Positions 17,853 to 26,358 are shown, counted from the first letter of the stretch. The stretch is DNA of 64,000 nt from Candidatus Desulforudis audaxviator MP104C (GCF_000018425.1 NC_010424.1:1504501-1568500), one strand, 5' to 3'. Notes: generated from the letters alone by a model not told the origin. Numbers and translations are program-made.

Positions 17853-19261
17853 CGACCGTCCCTCCTCGTACCGCCCGCGGCCGGCGTGGCCGCTTCCGCA
17901 AGACCTTTCACAATCCGCTCCATCTGGAACGCGCGTGAGCCTTTGACTAAAATCACCACGTTTTCCCCCGCCAACCGGCGGGCGGTGTCAACGGTTTCTT
18001 CAAGTGTGTGGCATGCCCAGATCCGGGAGGCAGGCAACCCGGCTTCACGGGCGCCGTCAGCGATTCCCACCGCCAACTCACCCATCGTCACCAGTTGACC
18101 TACACCGGCGTGGGCACAGGCCATCCCTACCTCCCGGTGCGCTTCCGAAGAACGCGGGCCCAACTCCAGCATGCCGCCGAGGATCGCCACCGTAGATCGC
18201 CCAGCGGCAATCTCGGCTAGAACCTCGAGCGCAGCCTTGACCGAAGCGGGGCTGGCATTGTAAGTGTCGTTGATAATAGTCAGACCGCCGGCCTTAACAA
18301 TGGCCTGCCGCAGGGATGAAGCGCGGGCCTGCTCCAAACCGGCGCGGATTTCACTCACCGCCAGGCCCAGTTCCAACCCGACCGCGATCGCCGCCAGGGC
18401 GTTCAGCGCCGTGTGTCGGCCGAAAAGCGGCAGATAGTACTCTTCGTCCCCCCCCGCGGACCGCACCCGGAAGACAGAGCCGTCCGGTAGGGCACGGTAG
18501 TCAAGAAGCCGGAAGTCGGCGGATTCAGATTCCCCAAAGCGCACCACCCGCCCCCGGCACCGTCGGGCCTGCTCATCCATTCCAGGGCTCTCGGCGTGCA
18601 GTACGGCGAACCCGGAAGGGGGAATATGGTCCAGAAGCTCTCCCTTGGCCCGGGCGATATTCGCCACCGAGCCCAGGAGTTCCAGGTGGGTCTCGCCGAT
18701 GTTGGTGATCACGCCTCCCGTAGGCTCACAAATCCGGGCCAGGAGATCGATTTCGCCCGGAGCCCGCATTCCGAGCTCGACCACCGCCACCTCGTGAACG
18801 GGGTCTACATCCAGGAGCGTCAAGGGCAGGCCGATCTCGTTGTTCAGGTTCTCGCGGGTGGCCAAGACCCGAAAGCGGGCCGCAAGCACGGCCGTCAGCA
18901 GATCCTTGGTGGTGGTTTTCCCCGTGCTGCCGGTGACGGCAATCACCGGGAGGCCGCAGCGCCGCCGGTTGTCCAGCGCCAGCGCCTGCAGCGCCGTCAG
19001 CGTGTCGGCGACTTTCAGCACGGCGACGCCGGAGGGAACAGACACCTCCCGGCTGACCAGCAGCCCGCAAGCCCCGCGGTCCACCGCCTGCCCAGCGAAA
19101 TCGTGCCCGTCGAATCGGGAACCCCGCAGCGCGACAAACAGTTCGCCGCCGGCAAGCACTCTGGTGTCGGTCGTCACCCGCTTCACCCGGGCGGACGGCT
19201 CCCCCTGAATTATCTCGGCCCCGGTCACAGCCCTAATCTCTGCGATCGTGATCGTTCTCAT
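17849..19261 (-). CDS. murF: UDP-N-acetylmuramoyl-tripeptide--D-Ala-D-Ala ligase MurF
   Basis: A 470-residue Mur ligase that adds D-Ala-D-Ala to the tripeptide. ATP loop VTGSTGKTTTKDLL, NEIGLPLTLL, ELGMRAPGEIDLL, ITNIGETHLELLGS and C-terminal INDTYNASPASVKAALEVL identify it. The N-terminal domain has SRFDGHDFAGQAVDRGA. It overlaps the end of murE by 29 bases and mraY by 4, so murE-murF-mraY form a tightly coupled unit. Confidence 0.95.
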   Translation of the reverse strand: MRTITIAEIRAVTGAEIIQGEPSARVKRVTTDTRVLAGGELFVALRGSRFDGHDFAGQAVDRGACGLLVSREVSVPSGVAVLKVADTLTALQALALDNRRRCGLPVIAVTGSTGKTTTKDLLTAVLAARFRVLATRENLNNEIGLPLTLLDVDPVHEVAVVELGMRAPGEIDLLARICEPTGGVITNIGETHLELLGSVANIARAKGELLDHIPPSGFAVLHAESPGMDEQARRCRGRVVRFGESESADFRLLDYRALPDGSVFRVRSAGGDEEYYLPLFGRHTALNALAAIAVGLELGLAVSEIRAGLEQARASSLRQAIVKAGGLTIINDTYNASPASVKAALEVLAEIAAGRSTVAILGGMLELGPRSSEAHREVGMACAHAGVGQLVTMGELAVGIADGAREAGLPASRIWACHTLEETVDTARRLAGENVVILVKGSRAFQMERIVKGLAEAATPAAGGTRRDGR

Positions 19262-20732
19262 CTGCGCCCCCGTAGCCCATAGCGGCCAGAATCGCGGCAG
19301 CCTCCCGGCGGTCGTCGAACTTCAGACGCTTGGTGCCGATGATCTGGTAGTCCTCGTGACCCTTACCCGCAATGATCACCACGTCCCCGGGCCGGGCCCT
19401 CTCGAAAGCATGCCGGATAGCCTCCCGGCGGTCGGGCACCACCGCGTATCCATCCGGACGCACCCGTCGGTAGCCTTCCTCGATATCCATGATAATGGCC
19501 AACGGATCCTCCGTGCGCGGGTTGTCCGAGGTAAGCACTGAGTAGTCGGCGCCGCGGGCGCTGATCGCCCCCATCAGCGGGCGTTTGGTGCGGTCCCGGT
19601 CGCCGCCGCAGCCGAAGACCGAAATTAGCCGCCCCGGAGCGATTTCCCGCGCCGCCCGGAGCAAGTTTTCCAAGCCGTCCGGGGTATGGGCGTAGTCTAT
19701 GATTACCGTATATTCTTGCCCCTGATCAACACGCTCAAACCGGCCGGGAACGCCCCGGACCCGTCCCAGGACACCGGCGATCTCCTCCGGCGTAAACCCG
19801 CGGACCAGCCCGACGCAGGCCGCGGCCAAAGCGTTGTACACGTTGAACAGCCCGGACAGCCGGAGCGCCACCGGTGCGGACCCCCATTCGCTCTCCAACA
19901 GGAATTCCACTCCACCGGGAACCGGGCGGACCCCGGCGGCCCGCACATCGGCGGCCTGATGTACCGCGTACGTGATACGGCATCCCCGGGTCAAATCAAG
20001 AAGGCGCACGCCGTAAGGGTCGTCCCGGTTGATTATGGCGGCGGCTTCTTCGCCCAGACCAGTGAACAGTTGGGCCTTGGCTGCAAAATAGTCTTCGAAA
20101 TCGGTGTGGAAGTCCAGGTGATCCTGAGTGAGGTTGGTGAACACGGCGGCCTCAAAAGAAAGCCCGTGCACCCGGGACAGGCGCAGTGCGTGTGAGGAAA
20201 CCTCCAGCACCACATCCGTCACCCCGGCATCGGCCATCCGGCGCAGGAGACGTTGCAGATCCAGTGATTCAGGGGTGGTGTGCCGCACGGGCACCACTTC
20301 GTCTCCGATAAGGTTGTGAATGGTGCCGATCAACCCCACGCCCGGCCGGCGCGCCCGGAACAGGGCCGCAATCAGGTGGGTGGTGGTGGTTTTCCCGTTG
20401 GTTCCCGTCACCCCGACCAGGCGCAGCGCCCGGCCCGGTTCCCCGTAAAAACGGCTGGCCGCCAGAGCTAGGCCCTTGCGGGTGTCGGGTACCACCGCCC
20501 AGGCCACTCCCTCCGGCACCGGCACCTTTTGCTGGAGCAAAACGGCCGCCGCACCCCGCGTCACGGCGTCGGGCACAAACCGGTGGCCGTCGGTGATCAG
20601 GCCGCCGATGGCCACAAACATAAAACCCGGCTGGGTCTGCCGCGAATCATAGGCGATCCCGGTTACCGGAACATCCAGAACCGGGCTGTGTTCCAATACG
20701 TTAAGATGGTTGATCAAATCCCTGAAATTCAA
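19233..20732 (-). CDS. murE: UDP-MurNAc-tripeptide synthetase MurE, meso-DAP type
   Basis: A 499-residue Mur ligase. ATP loop VTGTNGKTTTTHLIA, NLTQDHLDFHTDFEDY and the specificity motif DNPR (SDNPRTEDP) indicate that meso-diaminopimelate, not lysine, is added; this is family knowledge for that motif. The TTG at 20732 with GGAGG 8 bases upstream is the start. It lies inside the last 32 bases of spoVD. Extending to 20816 would add an unlikely Arg-rich leader. Confidence 0.95.
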   Translation of the reverse strand: MNFRDLINHLNVLEHSPVLDVPVTGIAYDSRQTQPGFMFVAIGGLITDGHRFVPDAVTRGAAAVLLQQKVPVPEGVAWAVVPDTRKGLALAASRFYGEPGRALRLVGVTGTNGKTTTTHLIAALFRARRPGVGLIGTIHNLIGDEVVPVRHTTPESLDLQRLLRRMADAGVTDVVLEVSSHALRLSRVHGLSFEAAVFTNLTQDHLDFHTDFEDYFAAKAQLFTGLGEEAAAIINRDDPYGVRLLDLTRGCRITYAVHQAADVRAAGVRPVPGGVEFLLESEWGSAPVALRLSGLFNVYNALAAACVGLVRGFTPEEIAGVLGRVRGVPGRFERVDQGQEYTVIIDYAHTPDGLENLLRAAREIAPGRLISVFGCGGDRDRTKRPLMGAISARGADYSVLTSDNPRTEDPLAIIMDIEEGYRRVRPDGYAVVPDRREAIRHAFERARPGDVVIIAGKGHEDYQIIGTKRLKFDDRREAAAILAAMGYGGADENDHDRRD

Positions 20733-22923
20733 GCGCCATCCCTCCGGGGGCTTGGTCGCGATCGCCTGTACCGTTGGTCTCCTGACCGGGCGGGCCTCCC
20801 GCCGCCGGACGTTCAAACTTTACCTTTATTACGGTACCCTTGTCAACCTTTTGCCCCGGTGCTACGGACTGTTCCGCGGCCACCCCGCTTCCGGACGGTT
20901 TCAGCAAAAGGTCCAGGCTTTCCAGCAGGGTGCCGGCCTGCTTGATGGTCAGTCCGGTAAGATCGGGCACGGTCACCGGCCGGCGCTTATCCACCGGTTC
21001 GGGCCGGAGGTTCAAAATCACGGTGGTGCCCTCTTTGACGGTAGCCCCGGTTTCAGGCACCTGCTCGTGAACGATGTTCCCCTCCCCGCGGGTAATAAAG
21101 TTCAGGTTGGCGGCACGGAGTTCCAGCACCGCTTCGTCCAGGGGCAGGTTGACCACCTGCGGCACTTTAACGTCCTTGGGTTCCTCCGGTTCCACCCAGA
21201 TCCACTGTCTCTCGGGGCGCGGCAGATCCTCCCGGGCCTGAAGGCCCATGTACCGCAGCACATCCTGCATCACGTTCCGGAAGGCCGGGGCCGCCACCTG
21301 GCTACCGAAGTAGATCCCGCCCTGCGGTTCCACAACCAAGACCAGGGTAACCGCCCGCGGGTTCTCAACCGGCCCGAAACCAACGAATGAGGAAACGTAC
21401 CGGCCGGACACGTAGCCCCCGCTCGGCCCCACGACCTGAGCCGTGCCGGTCTTGCCGGCCACCCGGTAGCCGTCCACGTAAGCGTTCATCCCCGTCCCCC
21501 GGAGCACCACGCTCTCCAGGAGCGCCTGCATCTCTTGCGCCGTCTCGTTGGAGACGACCCGGCGCACCACTTTAGGTTTTGACTCGCGGACCACCTTGCC
21601 GTCGTGATCGACGACTTTCTTAACCAGTTGCGGCTGTAGAAGTTCACCCCCGTTGGCCACCGCCGCCACCGCCGTAGTCAGTTGGATCGGTGTCACGGCA
21701 ATGGATTGGCCGATGGACATGGTGGCCAGGTTCAGGTTGGTGGCCTGCTTCTGCGGAATCATGATCCCGTGGGCCTCACCGGGCAAGCTGATCCCCGTGG
21801 GTGTGCCGAAGCCGAAGCCGTGGAGATACTTGTAAAAAGGGTCAATGCCCACACCCAGGCCGATTTCGATAAAGCCCGGGTTGCAGGAGTGCTGAATCAC
21901 TTCTTCGAAGGTCTGGCTACCGTGACCGCCGTCTTTCCAACACCTGATGTTCCGGTCCGCCACCTTGATGTAACCTGGATCGTAGAAGCGGCGGTTTTTG
22001 TTCACGGCACCCTCTTCCAGGGCCGCGGCGAGGGTGATGATCTTGAAGGTCGACCCGGGTTCGTAGTTGTACCAGATCGCCGGGTTCCGGTCCCAGACGG
22101 ACTGGGGCTGGTCCGCCCAGCGGTTGGGGTCGAAGGTGGGACGGTTCCCCATCCCCAGAATTTCCCCTGTCTGCGGGTCCATGACAATGATGACCGCATA
22201 CTTGGGCTGGTAGGTGTCCACCAGTCTGTCCAGCTCACGTTCCACGAAGTACTGGATTGTCTCGTCCAAAGTCAGAAACAGAGCGTGCCCCTGCACCGGC
22301 GGGTAGTACTTGTGCACGGCGGTGGGGATCTGACGCCCGACGGCGTCGTACTCCATTACGATCCGCCCGGGAATCCCGCGCAGGTCGATGTCGCAGGTGT
22401 TCTCAATCCCGGTCAGGCCCTGGTTGTCGATCCCCACGAAACCCAGAACGTGCGCAGCGAGGCCGTTTTTCAGATAGCCGCGCCGGCTCTCCTCTACGAA
22501 TTCAATGCCGGGGAGTTTTAAGGACTTCAGTTCCTGGGCCGTCCGGAAATCGACTTTGCGTTTGATCCAGACAAATGATTCCGGCTTGGTGATCAACCGG
22601 TAGACGCGGTCCACGTCCATATCCAGCACCACGGCCACCTTCTGGGCGGTTTCTCTCGGGTTCTTGATCTGGGAAGGAATGGCGAATACCGAGTCGACGC
22701 TGATGCTGATCACGAGTTCTTTTCCGTTGCGGTCGTAGATGGTTCCCCGCTTGGCCTCCACCGGGATATCGCGCATCCGGTTCTCCAGGGCTTCCTTCCG
22801 TAGTTGCTCCCCCAGGAAGAACTGGATGTATACCAGGCGCAGGGATAGAAGAAAAAGCACAGCCGCACTCGCCAGGAGGAGAAAAATTATGCGCTTGCGC
22901 ATGATAATTCTGGTGGGCTGCAT
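20701..22923 (-). CDS. spoVD: Class B penicillin-binding protein SpoVD with two PASTA domains
   Basis: A 740-residue transpeptidase: one membrane helix (about residues 13-33), a PBP dimerisation domain (GTIYDRNGKELVIS), then the transpeptidase domain with STFK (Ser about 291), SCN (about 346) and KTGT (about 490). Two PASTA repeats follow (VPQVVNLPLDEAVLEL and VPDLTGLTIKQAGTLL). The family cross-links septal or spore-cortex peptidoglycan with its FtsW/SpoVE partner, which lies downstream. No separate pbpB/ftsI is in the cluster, so this protein may fill both roles (inference). ATG at 22923 has AGGAGGGG 6 bases upstream. Confidence 0.93.
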   Translation of the reverse strand: MQPTRIIMRKRIIFLLLASAAVLFLLSLRLVYIQFFLGEQLRKEALENRMRDIPVEAKRGTIYDRNGKELVISISVDSVFAIPSQIKNPRETAQKVAVVLDMDVDRVYRLITKPESFVWIKRKVDFRTAQELKSLKLPGIEFVEESRRGYLKNGLAAHVLGFVGIDNQGLTGIENTCDIDLRGIPGRIVMEYDAVGRQIPTAVHKYYPPVQGHALFLTLDETIQYFVERELDRLVDTYQPKYAVIIVMDPQTGEILGMGNRPTFDPNRWADQPQSVWDRNPAIWYNYEPGSTFKIITLAAALEEGAVNKNRRFYDPGYIKVADRNIRCWKDGGHGSQTFEEVIQHSCNPGFIEIGLGVGIDPFYKYLHGFGFGTPTGISLPGEAHGIMIPQKQATNLNLATMSIGQSIAVTPIQLTTAVAAVANGGELLQPQLVKKVVDHDGKVVRESKPKVVRRVVSNETAQEMQALLESVVLRGTGMNAYVDGYRVAGKTGTAQVVGPSGGYVSGRYVSSFVGFGPVENPRAVTLVLVVEPQGGIYFGSQVAAPAFRNVMQDVLRYMGLQAREDLPRPERQWIWVEPEEPKDVKVPQVVNLPLDEAVLELRAANLNFITRGEGNIVHEQVPETGATVKEGTTVILNLRPEPVDKRRPVTVPDLTGLTIKQAGTLLESLDLLLKPSGSGVAAEQSVAPGQKVDKGTVIKVKFERPAAGGPPGQETNGTGDRDQAPGGMALEFQGFDQPS

Positions 22924-22983
22924 ACCGCCCCTCCTGTCCAATAAGCCACGGCCTTCAATTGCGATCAGTTTTTGCCCTTCCGG

Positions 22984-23490
22984 CTAGCGGATGACCAGAT
23001 CCAAGAAGGCCTGGAGTATTCCCGGATCGCTCGTTTCCCCCTCCGGCAGCCCACGCTCCTCCGGGGTTGGGTCGGAGGCAACGGCGGGTTTGGTCGGTTC
23101 CGGGTCAACGGCGCCAGACACTGCAGCCGGGCCGGGATCACCGATGGCCACAAAAAGCATGTCGTTCGGAGTAGGGCGAATCATCCCGAGTTGGTTTACG
23201 GCCAGAATTTCAACCCGGGGCAGGGAATCCAGCCTGTCGATCGCCGCCTTCAGGCTCTGGTTTTCCGCTTCCAGTATCGCGATGTCCTTCTTAAGGCTTT
23301 CGGCCTGATAGCTTACATTCATGGCATAGGTATTTGCATAGCTGAAGGCAGCCCCGAGCAGGAACGCAATCACCACCATGACCATCAGGGAAAGACGCGC
23401 CCTTTTCTCCGCGCTGGACCGGACTTCGACCGGAACGGTGCGCCGGTGTTCCTCCAGGCCGTAATCAGTCCTTTCCCGCGCTACTATCAA
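22984..23490 (-). CDS. ftsL: FtsL-like septum formation initiator
   Basis: A 168-residue bitopic protein: basic cytoplasmic N-terminus of about 33 residues, a membrane helix (LSLMVMVVIAFLLGAAFSYA), then a leucine-zipper-like coiled coil (ESLKKDIAILEAENQSLKAAIDRL) as in FtsL/DivIC. The C-terminal 50 residues are Pro/Glu-rich and look disordered. Sequence similarity to FtsL is weak, as always in this family; its place between rsmH and the septal PBP makes the call. It begins at a TTG 2 bases after the rsmH stop. Confidence 0.8.
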   Translation of the reverse strand: MIVARERTDYGLEEHRRTVPVEVRSSAEKRARLSLMVMVVIAFLLGAAFSYANTYAMNVSYQAESLKKDIAILEAENQSLKAAIDRLDSLPRVEILAVNQLGMIRPTPNDMLFVAIGDPGPAAVSGAVDPEPTKPAVASDPTPEERGLPEGETSDPGILQAFLDLVIR

Positions 23491-23492
23491 GC

Positions 23493-24467
23493 CTATTTCA
23501 CCCCTTTGTCCTTTAGAACGTCGGCCCGCTTCCGGGCCGCCCGCAATTTAGCGCTCCGGGCCCGCGGGTTGGCCGCGATCTCATCCTCTCCCGGCACCCG
23601 TGGGCGGGAGGTCAGGATGTCCAGCCGGGGCACCACCCCGCAACGGCACTCCGGCAGTCCCGGGGGGCACTTACAGTGCACCGCGAACTCCCGGAAAGTA
23701 TCCTTCACCAGCCGGTCTTCCAGCGAGTGATAACTCAGCACCACGACCCTGCCTCCCGCATCCAGCAAATCAACCGCTTGGTGCAATGAGGTTTTCAGGG
23801 CTCCCAATTCATCGTTCACGGCGATGCGCAGGGCCTGGAAGGTACGCCGGGCGGGGTGCGGTCCGGTGCGCCGCGCCCGCGCCGGAACGGCCTCTTTGAT
23901 CACTTCCGCCAGCCGTCCGGTTGTCAGAATCGGCTCCCTCTTCCGCTCCCGAGCGATGAAGGCCGCAATGCGCCGGGACCAGCGTTCCTCGCCGTATGCT
24001 TTTATCAAGTCGGACAACTCATCTTCAGGCAACCGGTTCACCAGGTCGGCCGCGGTGACGCCCCCGCCGGGGTCCATCCGCATGTCCAGGGGCGCATCCT
24101 GCTGGTACCCGAACCCACGTGATGCCGTGTCCAGTTGGTGCGAGGACACCCCCAGGTCATAGAGGATCCCCTGTACCGGGCCGGTCTCGAGCCGCCGGAG
24201 CACCGCCGCAAGCTCCCGAAAATCGGCCTGCACCAGGCGTACCCCGTCACCGTATCCGGCCAGCCGGAAGGCTGCGGCAGCCAGCGCGTCCGCGTCCCGG
24301 TCTATTCCGACCAGGAGGCCCCGCCCTCCGATCCGTTCCAGGACACCCAGCGCGTGCCCGCCTCCCCCGAGTGTACAGTCCACGTAGGTCCCGCCTGGCT
24401 TCGGGTCCAGCCACTCCAGGACCTCCCGGAGCATCACCGGTTGGTGGCGAAAGCCAGTCAGAGTCAT
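23493..24467 (-). CDS. rsmH: 16S rRNA (cytosine(1402)-N(4))-methyltransferase RsmH
   Basis: A 324-residue SAM-dependent methyltransferase (formerly MraW) modifying C1402 in the ribosomal P site. N-terminal [18 protein letters not shown] motif [45 protein letters not shown] and [15 protein letters not shown] are all conserved. The ATG at 24467 matches the family start; a longer frame to 24617 covers the end of mraZ in another phase and is rejected. Confidence 0.95.
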
Positions 24468-24495
24468 GGGTTTATTTACCCCGCAGTGCATTTTG

Positions 24496-24933
24496 TTACA
24501 GGTCCAGGTCGTAGTCGACGATCTTCTCGGCGATTTCCTCGTAGGCCGCCGCCGCCCCTGAGCTGTACCGCTCCCATTCCTCGCGCGCCCAGATTTCCAC
24601 CCGGGACGAAACACCAAGGACCATTACGTCCTTTTCCAGCTGTGCGTAGTCGCGCAGCGCGGCCGGCAGCAAAACCCGGCCTTGCTTGTCGGCTTCCAGT
24701 TCCGCCGCGCCCGAAAAAAACAACCGCGTGAAAGCCCGGGCCTCCGCCCTGGCAAACGGCAGCTTCCGCAGTTTTTTCTCCATCAGTTCCCACTCCGGCC
24801 GGGAATACAGAAAGAGGCAGCGGTCCAGTCCCTTGGTGGCGATGAAACTCGATCCCAGTCCCTCACGGAAGCGAGCCGGTATGAAGAGGCGCCCCTTGTT
24901 ATCCAGCGTGTGCAGGTACTCGCCAATGAACAC
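24496..24933 (-). CDS. mraZ: Transcriptional regulator MraZ
   Basis: A 145-residue AbrB-fold DNA-binding protein with two repeats, each carrying the DxxGR signature ([16 protein letters not shown] near residue 10 and [15 protein letters not shown] near residue 85). It represses the dcw promoter in bacteria where tested. The GTG at 24933 gives the canonical [14 protein letters not shown] start; AAGGGG lies 8 bases upstream. The extension to 25020 would translate the operator. The four phased boxes upstream indicate autoregulation. Confidence 0.95.
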
Positions 24934-24951
24934 CACGGCCACCCCTTGCAC

Positions 24952-24991
24952 GCGGTACTGTTCACCACTTTCCCCCACTTTAAACCACACG
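24952..24991 (-). promoter_or_regulatory. MraZ operator: four 10-bp direct repeats
   Basis: On the minus strand four consecutive 10-base units read CGTGTGGTTT, AAAGTGGGGG, AAAGTGGTGA and ACAGTACCGC. The middle two match the known MraZ box AAAGTGNNNN and the outer two are degenerate. Direct repeats at one helical turn are how the ring-shaped MraZ octamer is known to read its site. They cover the predicted -10 and start site of mraZ, so binding would block transcription. Confidence 0.75.
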
Positions 24992-25006
24992 CTCGGTGTT
25001 TGACAA
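24979..25006 (-). promoter_or_regulatory. candidate dcw (mraZ) promoter
   Basis: TTGTCA (25006-25001), a 16-base spacer and TTTAAA (24984-24979) on the minus strand form a plausible sigma-A promoter. Its -10 overlaps two MraZ boxes and the start site would fall near 24972. No better promoter is seen between mraZ and the terminator at 25065-25092. Confidence 0.45.
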
Positions 25007-25064
25007 GAGAAACCCTGCAATTAATCCCTAAAAATATAAAAGTTCTTGTTTCTGCCCAATGCAG

Positions 25065-25092
25065 AAAGGGTCCTCCCGCGGGAAGACCCTTT
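25065..25092 (-). terminator. Hairpin/terminator between the LolA-like gene and mraZ
   Basis: AAAGGGTC/GACCCTTT with an inner GC-rich palindrome forms a strong hairpin 25 bases after the stop at 25117. A second hairpin TTTCTGC/GCAGAAA (25049-25067) overlaps its far arm by three bases and is followed on the minus strand by a T-rich stretch, so together they could terminate, or act as two alternative folds. Confidence 0.6.
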
Positions 25093-25116
25093 GAGAACGA
25101 ATTTGTTTTTGAACGC

Positions 25117-25860
25117 TTAGCGCTTTGCGTCGTCGCCGTAGTCGCTCGGTGCCTCTTCCTCCCAGAAATCGGCGACTTCCACCCCGGTGGGCAGGGCGAA
25201 GACGTCATCGGGCACCAACCCGACTTGCAGTTCTTTGAACTCAACTACGGTGGCACAACCGTCCGCCACGCTCTCCACCCGCAGGGGCAAGCCGAACTCC
25301 TCCCACAGGTAAAGCACCGTCGCCCCCCGGACTTCCTCCCGGGAGAATTTTCGGCAGCGCAGGCCGTCCAGGAAAGTTACCTCGCCGGGAATCCATTCGG
25401 CCGGGTTCAGGTCTCGCACGTAGTCCAGCGGCGTCTCCGGGACACCCGGTTCACCTTCACCAAGCCTCATCCGGGTCGCCGTGTTTTCGGCGGCGTCGTA
25501 GGACAAAAGTTCGCCCCGAGCGGTGTCCACCAACAGAACTAGGCTCTGCCCGTCAACCACCGTTTCGGTCTTCATCCAGTCCCCCTGCAGCCAAACGCGC
25601 ATTTCGTACGACCATAGGGGGTAGTTGGTTACCTGCCGGTACTGGAGTCCGTCGACGCCGGCGCTCTTGACCAGCAGTGCCTCCAGTTCACGCTGCGGCC
25701 GTTCACGCGCTTCTTCCGGGTATCCGCCGGGAGCTCGGGACGTGGTACGGTTGAAGGCGCTGTAACCCACCAGTCCCACCAGCATGAACCCCGCGAACAT
25801 CAGCACCGTCATCCGCCGCCAACCCAGCCTTCCCGCCGCCCTTCGGCTTTGCCGCTTCAT
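25117..25860 (-). CDS. Membrane-anchored LolA/RseB-like protein of unknown function
   Basis: A 247-residue protein: Arg/Lys-rich N-terminus, one membrane helix (MTVLMFAGFMLVGLVGYSAF, about residues 17-36), then an extracytoplasmic beta-rich domain with WSYEMRVWLQGDWMKTET, GELLSYDAAENTATRM and FLDGLRCRKFSREEV. The alternation resembles LolA/LppX/RseB-type lipoprotein-sorting folds, but the similarity is by feel only. A general role in sensing or carrying lipids at the membrane would be speculation. ATG at 25860 has GGTGGTGGG upstream. It sits directly upstream of mraZ but is separated by terminator hairpins. Confidence 0.6.
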   Translation of the reverse strand: MKRQSRRAAGRLGWRRMTVLMFAGFMLVGLVGYSAFNRTTSRAPGGYPEEARERPQRELEALLVKSAGVDGLQYRQVTNYPLWSYEMRVWLQGDWMKTETVVDGQSLVLLVDTARGELLSYDAAENTATRMRLGEGEPGVPETPLDYVRDLNPAEWIPGEVTFLDGLRCRKFSREEVRGATVLYLWEEFGLPLRVESVADGCATVVEFKELQVGLVPDDVFALPTGVEVADFWEEEAPSDYGDDAKR

Positions 25861-25884
25861 ATCCGCCCACCACCACCTCAACAT

Positions 25885-26213
25885 TTGCTAACAATAAATA
25901 ATACGGGATACGGGAGAACAATATGCCCCGAGCTGGTGGCAAGCGCGGAAAAAGCACGAGCCTTGCTCATGGCGTGCCATACTGCAGTGAACTGTTCGGA
26001 CAGGGCACGGAAAGGCTGACCGCCGGGGAAGCCAAGCGGCCTGTTTTCGTCGGGCGTCTGGGTCCACCTGCTTCACAGCTGCCCGGGGATGAACACCCTG
26101 CTGGAACGAGGGAACAAAAAGGCGGTTTTAGGTTCTGGGGCCCGGCTTAAATTGAGAAGTTAGCCGCCGCATCCTTCCCATTTTAATGGGGAGTCAAGGC
26201 GGCCAGAGATTTT
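25885..26213. other. Non-coding interval with no recognised gene
   Basis: No convincing coding frame: a 75-codon plus-strand frame (25923-26150) has no ribosome site and no family resemblance. The stretch is GC-rich with several local stems, including a perfect CCCATT/AATGGG hairpin at 26177-26190 set inside GCCGCC/GGCGGC arms (26163-26168 and 26198-26203). No riboswitch, tRNA or SRP RNA signature could be recognised. It separates the dcw-side gene from the insertion-sequence remnant. Confidence 0.4.
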
Positions 26214-26246
26214 GTTAGTGTAAAGTTAGTGTAAAGTTACTGTAGG
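26214..26246 (+). repeat. Three tandem 11-bp repeats at the left side of the ISLre2 remnant
   Basis: GTTAGTGTAAA occurs twice in direct succession (26214-26224, 26225-26235) and is followed by the degenerate GTTACTGTAGG (26236-26246). It lies about 110 bases before the transposase start in sequence that suddenly turns AT- and purine-rich, so it may mark the end of the insertion sequence or a transposase binding site. Confidence 0.55.
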
Positions 26247-26288
26247 AATTTTTAGAAGGAGTTGGGGAGAAAGAGAAAGAGAAAGAAG

Positions 26289-26358
26289 AGAGACCTCACC
26301 GTTCTTGTAACGGACGAGCAGCTGATAAAACAACCACTCAAGAGAGGGTGAGGTCTCT
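26289..26358 (+). promoter_or_regulatory. Long-range 12-bp inverted repeat sequestering the transposase ribosome site
   Basis: AGAGACCTCACC (26289-26300) is perfectly complementary to GGTGAGGTCTCT (26347-26358), separated by 46 bases. The right arm contains the only Shine-Dalgarno sequence (GAGG at 26350-26353) and ends exactly at the ATG (26359). In an mRNA entering from outside, the stem would hide the ribosome site. This is a known protection strategy of insertion sequences; that it works here is inference. Confidence 0.6.

Noticed and set aside
25990-26060. Possible riboswitch (c-di-GMP, molybdenum-cofactor or cobalamin type) in the gap before the insertion sequence
   Set aside because: Some stems can be drawn, but the conserved core sequences of those classes are not present and no suitable downstream gene follows.
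25923-26150. 75-codon plus-strand frame in the gap before the ISLre2 remnant
   Set aside because: No ribosome site, no family resemblance, and composition like random GC-rich sequence.
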